Shown piece by piece: positions 60,627-64,000 of a DNA stretch of 64,000 bases. The position numbers and the translations under genes were made by a program. The notes under the pieces are model-generated. The model saw only the letters and a list, made by a program, of their open reading frames with translations. It was not told the origin of the DNA and did no database searches. Source of the stretch: Flavobacteriaceae bacterium PS02336 (GTDB lineage: Bacteria > Bacteroidota > Bacteroidia > Flavobacteriales > Flavobacteriaceae). Location of the stretch: positions 310,001 to 374,000 of the forward strand of contig JASCOF010000003.1 in NCBI GenBank assembly GCA_029960065.1. The letters are read 5' to 3'. Position 1 is the stretch's first letter; each line of letters starts with the position of its first letter.

Positions 60627-62096
60627 TTAAGCAGTAACTTCTTGTTCTGCATTATTTTTCAATTTAGGAACAGGAATTGCTTTGCTTGCCACTTTTGGTT
60701 TTGCAGCAGGCGCTTTCTTTTTACCAAATTTCTGTTTACCCCACCAGATAATAAATCCGGTAATAGGTAAAGTTGCAGAAATTAAACTGGCGAAAAATGC
60801 AATAATTTTTCCTGTTAGCCCCAGAACACTTCCTACGTGAATATCATAATTCATTCTGCGGATTTTGTCTGGAATATTAGCCTCAATATACTTCCCTGAG
60901 AAAGGCGTTTTAATCGAAATCTCTTTAAGAGTCTGCTGATCAAAACTGTAGCGATCCATATTATAATAGGTATTCTTTTGTTTGTAAACAAAAGCTCCAA
61001 TAGGATCTGCAGGTTTGCCCGGAATACTTATCATAATTCCAGATGCCTGAGGATTTTCTTTTTTAATATTCAATAATACTTTATCAGCTGTTGTAATTTT
61101 AAACTCTTTTACATGAGTTGTATCCGATTTTGGAGACTCTCTATTTTCTACTAACGGCTTTCCTCCAGAAGTTACCCAATACAGCGATTTACTCCACCAT
61201 CCGAAACTCCATACTAAACCCGTTACTGAGATAAAAAAAAGAAAAATACAGCTGTAAAAGCCTAATACATTATGAAAGTCATAATTGACACGTTTAAAGC
61301 TCGCGTCCCATTTGATTTTAAAACTCTTATCTATAATGGATTTGATCCATTTTGTAGGCCACCACAAAACGATTCCCGAAATTAATAAGACCACGAAAAT
61401 CAAAACTGCAACTCCTACAATTGGACGACCAATATCGTAGGGAAGCCACAATGCTCGATGTCCATTTAATATCCATCTGAAAAAGTCTGGTGATTCTCCT
61501 CTTGAAAATGTTTTCACATTTAAAACTTCTCCAGTATAAGGATTCATATACACACTAATAAAAGTACCGCTTCTTCTTCCTCCTTTTCCTTTGGCTTTTT
61601 CATTTTTTCCTTTTCCTCTCTCTTTTCCTTTTTCAGAAACAGCAGATTTTAGGCTGGCTTTTTCTTTGCCGTCTTCAGTTTTAGCGATATCTTTTCTTTT
61701 ATCGCCTCTTTTGAATTCCTTATTTTCTCTTTTCTCTCCTCTTCCCTTTTCACCTTCTTCTTTTTTTTCAACAAAATAACCTACAATTGCAGCGTCATCT
61801 CTTGATCCAAAAGTTACACTAGTGGCTTTTTTGTCTTTCATTTTTTTATCTGCAATGGCTACCAGTTGAGAGGGCAGTAAAAACTCTTTTTGCTGTGGTT
61901 CAACAAAACGCCAGTCTTCAATAAAATCTTTAATTTCATGTTCGAAAACATAAATACAGCCCGTAAGACTGACAATAACCACGATAATTCCAGATGCTAA
62001 CCCAAGCCACAAATGAAGCCAGGCCATTATACGCTTGAAAAGCGATTTTTTACTTTTTTTCTTATTAGTTGTTTTTGGTTTTGAAGAAGAAAACAT
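60627..62096 (-). CDS. PepSY-associated TM helix protein (iron-uptake reductase-like) with charged insertion
   Basis: Inner membrane protein of 489 residues of the PiuB/PepSY_TM family. TM helices are near 28-50 (LHLWLGLASGIIVVIVSLTG), about 240-265 (VGVAVLIFVVLLISGIVLWW), about 290-315 and about 440-465 (IIAFFASLISATLPITGFII). The periplasmic part contains a PepSY fold. Members often sit with siderophore receptors and may reduce or release ferric complexes. Residues about 110-173 form a highly charged low-complexity stretch of Lys, Glu, Gly and Arg (EKGRGEKRENKEFKRGDK, KGKERGKGKNEKAKGKGG) not expected in the family. It lies after the DUF4374 gene, but a terminator separates them. Confidence 0.86.
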   Translation of the reverse strand: MFSSSKPKTTNKKKSKKSLFKRIMAWLHLWLGLASGIIVVIVSLTGCIYVFEHEIKDFIEDWRFVEPQQKEFLLPSQLVAIADKKMKDKKATSVTFGSRDDAAIVGYFVEKKEEGEKGRGEKRENKEFKRGDKRKDIAKTEDGKEKASLKSAVSEKGKERGKGKNEKAKGKGGRRSGTFISVYMNPYTGEVLNVKTFSRGESPDFFRWILNGHRALWLPYDIGRPIVGVAVLIFVVLLISGIVLWWPTKWIKSIIDKSFKIKWDASFKRVNYDFHNVLGFYSCIFLFFISVTGLVWSFGWWSKSLYWVTSGGKPLVENRESPKSDTTHVKEFKITTADKVLLNIKKENPQASGIMISIPGKPADPIGAFVYKQKNTYYNMDRYSFDQQTLKEISIKTPFSGKYIEANIPDKIRRMNYDIHVGSVLGLTGKIIAFFASLISATLPITGFIIWWGKQKFGKKKAPAAKPKVASKAIPVPKLKNNAEQEVTA

Positions 62097-62127
62097 ATTG
62101 GATAGATAAAATAGGATAAATAAAAAA

Positions 62128-62160
62128 ACCGTAAGTCCTCATAAAATAAGGACTTACGGT
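62128..62160 (-). terminator. Intrinsic terminator between the DUF4374 and PepSY genes
   Basis: Perfect 12-bp stem ACCGTAAGTCCT (62128-62139) with AGGACTTACGGT (62149-62160), followed on the minus strand by seven T residues, 10 bases after the DUF4374 stop codon. Confidence 0.85.
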
Positions 62161-62169
62161 AAAAAAAAA

Positions 62170-63402
62170 TTAGTATTTTAATTTCTGGATTGCAGTAATT
62201 TGACCTCCTTCAACTTTAAGACCTCTTGTTGCTACAGCAGTAGTACCGTTAACAGTGTAGATCCAGCTTCCTTCTGGAGTATTGACACCTACAACAGCAG
62301 AGTTTCCGTCTTCTGTAGTAATGTTATAACGGCTTGTTACAGAAGTTAATGTAGCCGGTGCATTGGTTACCCAAGTAAATGTTTGGTTGTAAACGTCAGC
62401 GATTGCCATTTTAACAGCACCATTATTTTTTCCAACATTACCGTACATTAACAATAAGAATTTACCTTTTGAAATATAAGTTGTAGAAGAAATTTTGTAT
62501 CCTCCAGATTTCTCCTGCACATTAAAGAAATAAGATTTATCAAACTCTGTAGTTCCTTTTTTGATTTTTACAACCGCAGATGGTTTAGTAGATGTCATCA
62601 CAGTGTTACTTGTAGCGATTGCACCAGAGAAACCGTAAGCGTCACCATTCTCATCTTGGAATAATCCGTTTGTGAAATAAGCTCCTAAATAACTTGTACG
62701 GTTATCTTTGATTACTTTTTCTAATTTAAGTTCTGGATAGTTGTAAACCGCTACCCAAGTACTATCTGGATTTGCTGTTCCAAAATTATCTAATCCATCA
62801 CCTTTAATACTCATATATGGCATAAATACTTTATCTCCAACCTGAGTTGCCCAAGTAAAGAAAGCTCTTTCTCCATTTCCAGCTAACTTTTTAGTATCCT
62901 GTTGCGCTTCTCCTGTAATCAATGATTTTTCAGCATCAATTTTATACATCATTGCAACAGATGTTGCGCCGCTTCTTGGAACTTTTACGGTTAAGATATC
63001 TTTATTTACAGCTGCAAAAACGTGTACAGTCTCTGCTTGGAAATCAGATTTTTTCTGTAGTTTACCTTCAGCAGTTAAGTTATAAGTAGTTACAGCTCCT
63101 GGATTTCCTTGTCCGTATAATAAGCTAAAAAAGTTATTTTGAGCTGTAATATAATAACGGTATGTTCCGTCTTGTTCAATTCCGTTACCAATTGTACTAA
63201 TTGTACCGGTTGAAACATCATCAGCAGTTAACAAGTAATCTGCAATTCCAACCGCTCCTGTAGTTGCTGTAATGATATATTTAGTTTTTCCAGTATCGAC
63301 TCCGCCTCCAGTTCCGTTACCTGAATTTTCGTCACTGCTGCAGGAGAATGTTGTAAAAGCTATAAAAGCTGCGAATAAAGCTAATTTGCTACCTCTTTTC
63401 AT
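62170..63402 (-). CDS. DUF4374 lipoprotein of an iron-uptake set
   Basis: Predicted lipoprotein of 410 residues (lipobox AFTTFSC near 21, then a GGG-rich linker SGNGTGGGVDTG). The body is a beta-propeller-like DUF4374 sequence: KYIITATTGAVGIADYLLTA near 40, QDGTYRYYITAQNNFFSLLY near 80, WVAVYNYPELKLEKVIKDNR near 215 and SRYNITTEDGNSAVVGVNTP near 365. In Bacteroidota these proteins are nearly always encoded next to siderophore-type TonB receptors and PepSY proteins, as here. A surface or periplasmic role in ferric-siderophore handling is likely but not proven. It starts 24 bases after the receptor stop. Confidence 0.88.
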   Translation of the reverse strand: MKRGSKLALFAAFIAFTTFSCSSDENSGNGTGGGVDTGKTKYIITATTGAVGIADYLLTADDVSTGTISTIGNGIEQDGTYRYYITAQNNFFSLLYGQGNPGAVTTYNLTAEGKLQKKSDFQAETVHVFAAVNKDILTVKVPRSGATSVAMMYKIDAEKSLITGEAQQDTKKLAGNGERAFFTWATQVGDKVFMPYMSIKGDGLDNFGTANPDSTWVAVYNYPELKLEKVIKDNRTSYLGAYFTNGLFQDENGDAYGFSGAIATSNTVMTSTKPSAVVKIKKGTTEFDKSYFFNVQEKSGGYKISSTTYISKGKFLLLMYGNVGKNNGAVKMAIADVYNQTFTWVTNAPATLTSVTSRYNITTEDGNSAVVGVNTPEGSWIYTVNGTTAVATRGLKVEGGQITAIQKLKY

Positions 63403-63426
63403 ATTATTATGGATTTAAAAAATTTA

Positions 63427-64000
63427 TTAATTTGATTTGGTGAAAAAATATCTGAATTTGATGTAAAAAGCACGACTTGGTTTTTGTAAAGAAAAATTAT
63501 CGTACAGCTTATTATCAAGGAAGTTTTTGCATTCTAAAGCAATATTGTATTTCCCATCGGCCATTGTATAAACCACATTAAGATCATGATTAAATTGCTT
63601 TGGAATTTCTAATTTACTGTCCTTGCTTCCCATGCTTGGCCACGATAAATAGTACGTATGAACATATAGCAGATTGTAGCCTACAGATAAATTATTGCCT
63701 TGTTTGAATACATCATTAAAAAATACAGTTGCATCTACATTTCCAAACAAATACGGAATGTTAGGAATTCTATCCTTGTAATACCAAGACACAATCGCTT
63801 CTCCCGGCTCATACTTAGTCATATTGCGAAGGTTTTGATACGTCATATTCAAACCGCTTGTGAATCTTTTTCGATAAGAATATCTAATCTCTCCGTCAAC
63901 GCCGTAATTGGTCATTTTTCCAAGATTCACCCAATAGCTGTCAACCTGATTATTGTATAATGTGTTACGGATAAAATCTCTGGCATCGCGATACATAAAG
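63427..64000 (-). CDS. TonB-dependent receptor, C-terminal part, 5' end cut by window edge
   Basis: C-terminal beta-barrel of a siderophore-type TonB receptor. The frame is open to the window end. The visible 190 residues include MYRDARDFIRNTLYNN, LGKMTNYGVDGEIRYSYRKR and a final strand AFYIKFRYFFTKSN ending close to an aromatic residue, as outer membrane barrels do. There is no SusC-type marker in the part seen. Co-location with DUF4374 and PepSY genes supports an iron rather than sugar substrate. The Met at 63996 is internal and not the start. Confidence 0.88.
   Translation of the reverse strand, partial: FMYRDARDFIRNTLYNNQVDSYWVNLGKMTNYGVDGEIRYSYRKRFTSGLNMTYQNLRNMTKYEPGEAIVSWYYKDRIPNIPYLFGNVDATVFFNDVFKQGNNLSVGYNLLYVHTYYLSWPSMGSKDSKLEIPKQFNHDLNVVYTMADGKYNIALECKNFLDNKLYDNFSLQKPSRAFYIKFRYFFTKSN

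Overview
The window is about 64 kb of AT-rich DNA from a member of the Bacteroidota, most likely a Flavobacterium. The grounds are SusC/SusD pairs, a periplasmic-propeller hybrid two-component sensor, TAnnTTTG-type promoters, a DUF4374/PepSY/TonB iron-uptake set, a 58-residue histone-H1-like gene and Flavobacterium-style intergenic repeats. Almost everything lies on the minus strand. The genus is inferred from protein style and was not confirmed by a search.

Region 1 (1-10.7 kb): the start of a polysaccharide utilization locus (PUL). It has a SusE/F-like surface lipoprotein, a SusC transporter and a SusD lipoprotein cut by the window edge, preceded by a hybrid two-component regulator (HTCS). 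Region 2 (10.8-21.4 kb): an L-rhamnose island with rhaT, a rhaE-rhaW fusion, rhaI and a rhamnulokinase, followed by lutABC, with a divergent GntR/LacI-type regulator. Rhamnose is cut to DHAP and L-lactaldehyde, the fusion oxidises lactaldehyde to L-lactate, and LutABC takes lactate to pyruvate. Region 3 (21.5-31 kb): a serine hydrolase, the H1-like gene, an unusual GH28 with a DUF4861 lipoprotein, and a large DUF11-like surface protein that stops inside a domain beside an unrecognised small gene.

Region 4 (31-48 kb): a second pectin PUL. It holds a CE12 acetylesterase, two GH28s, a PL10-CE8 fusion, a GH43, two tandem GH105s, an esterase and a SusCD pair, with a divergent LacI regulator at 48.1-49.1 kb. 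Region 5 (49.4-59.2 kb): a complete D-galacturonate and unsaturated-uronate catabolic cluster (uxaA, uxaB, kdgA, kdgK, uxaC, kduD, kduI, hexuronate MFS transporter). Region 6 (59.6-64 kb): a secreted esterase, then an iron-uptake set (PepSY protein, DUF4374 lipoprotein, truncated TonB receptor).

Together these genes describe one programme: cut pectin (homogalacturonan and rhamnogalacturonan) outside the cell, import fragments, trim them in the periplasm and burn both rhamnose and galacturonate to central metabolites. A 14-bp LacI-type palindrome sits directly against the -7 element of the PUL promoter, the kduI promoter and the MFS promoter, with a weaker copy before the lacI gene. This ties surface degradation to uronate catabolism. 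Many gaps carry short tandem or inverted repeats and intrinsic terminators. No tRNA, rRNA, CRISPR or recognisable insertion sequence was seen.
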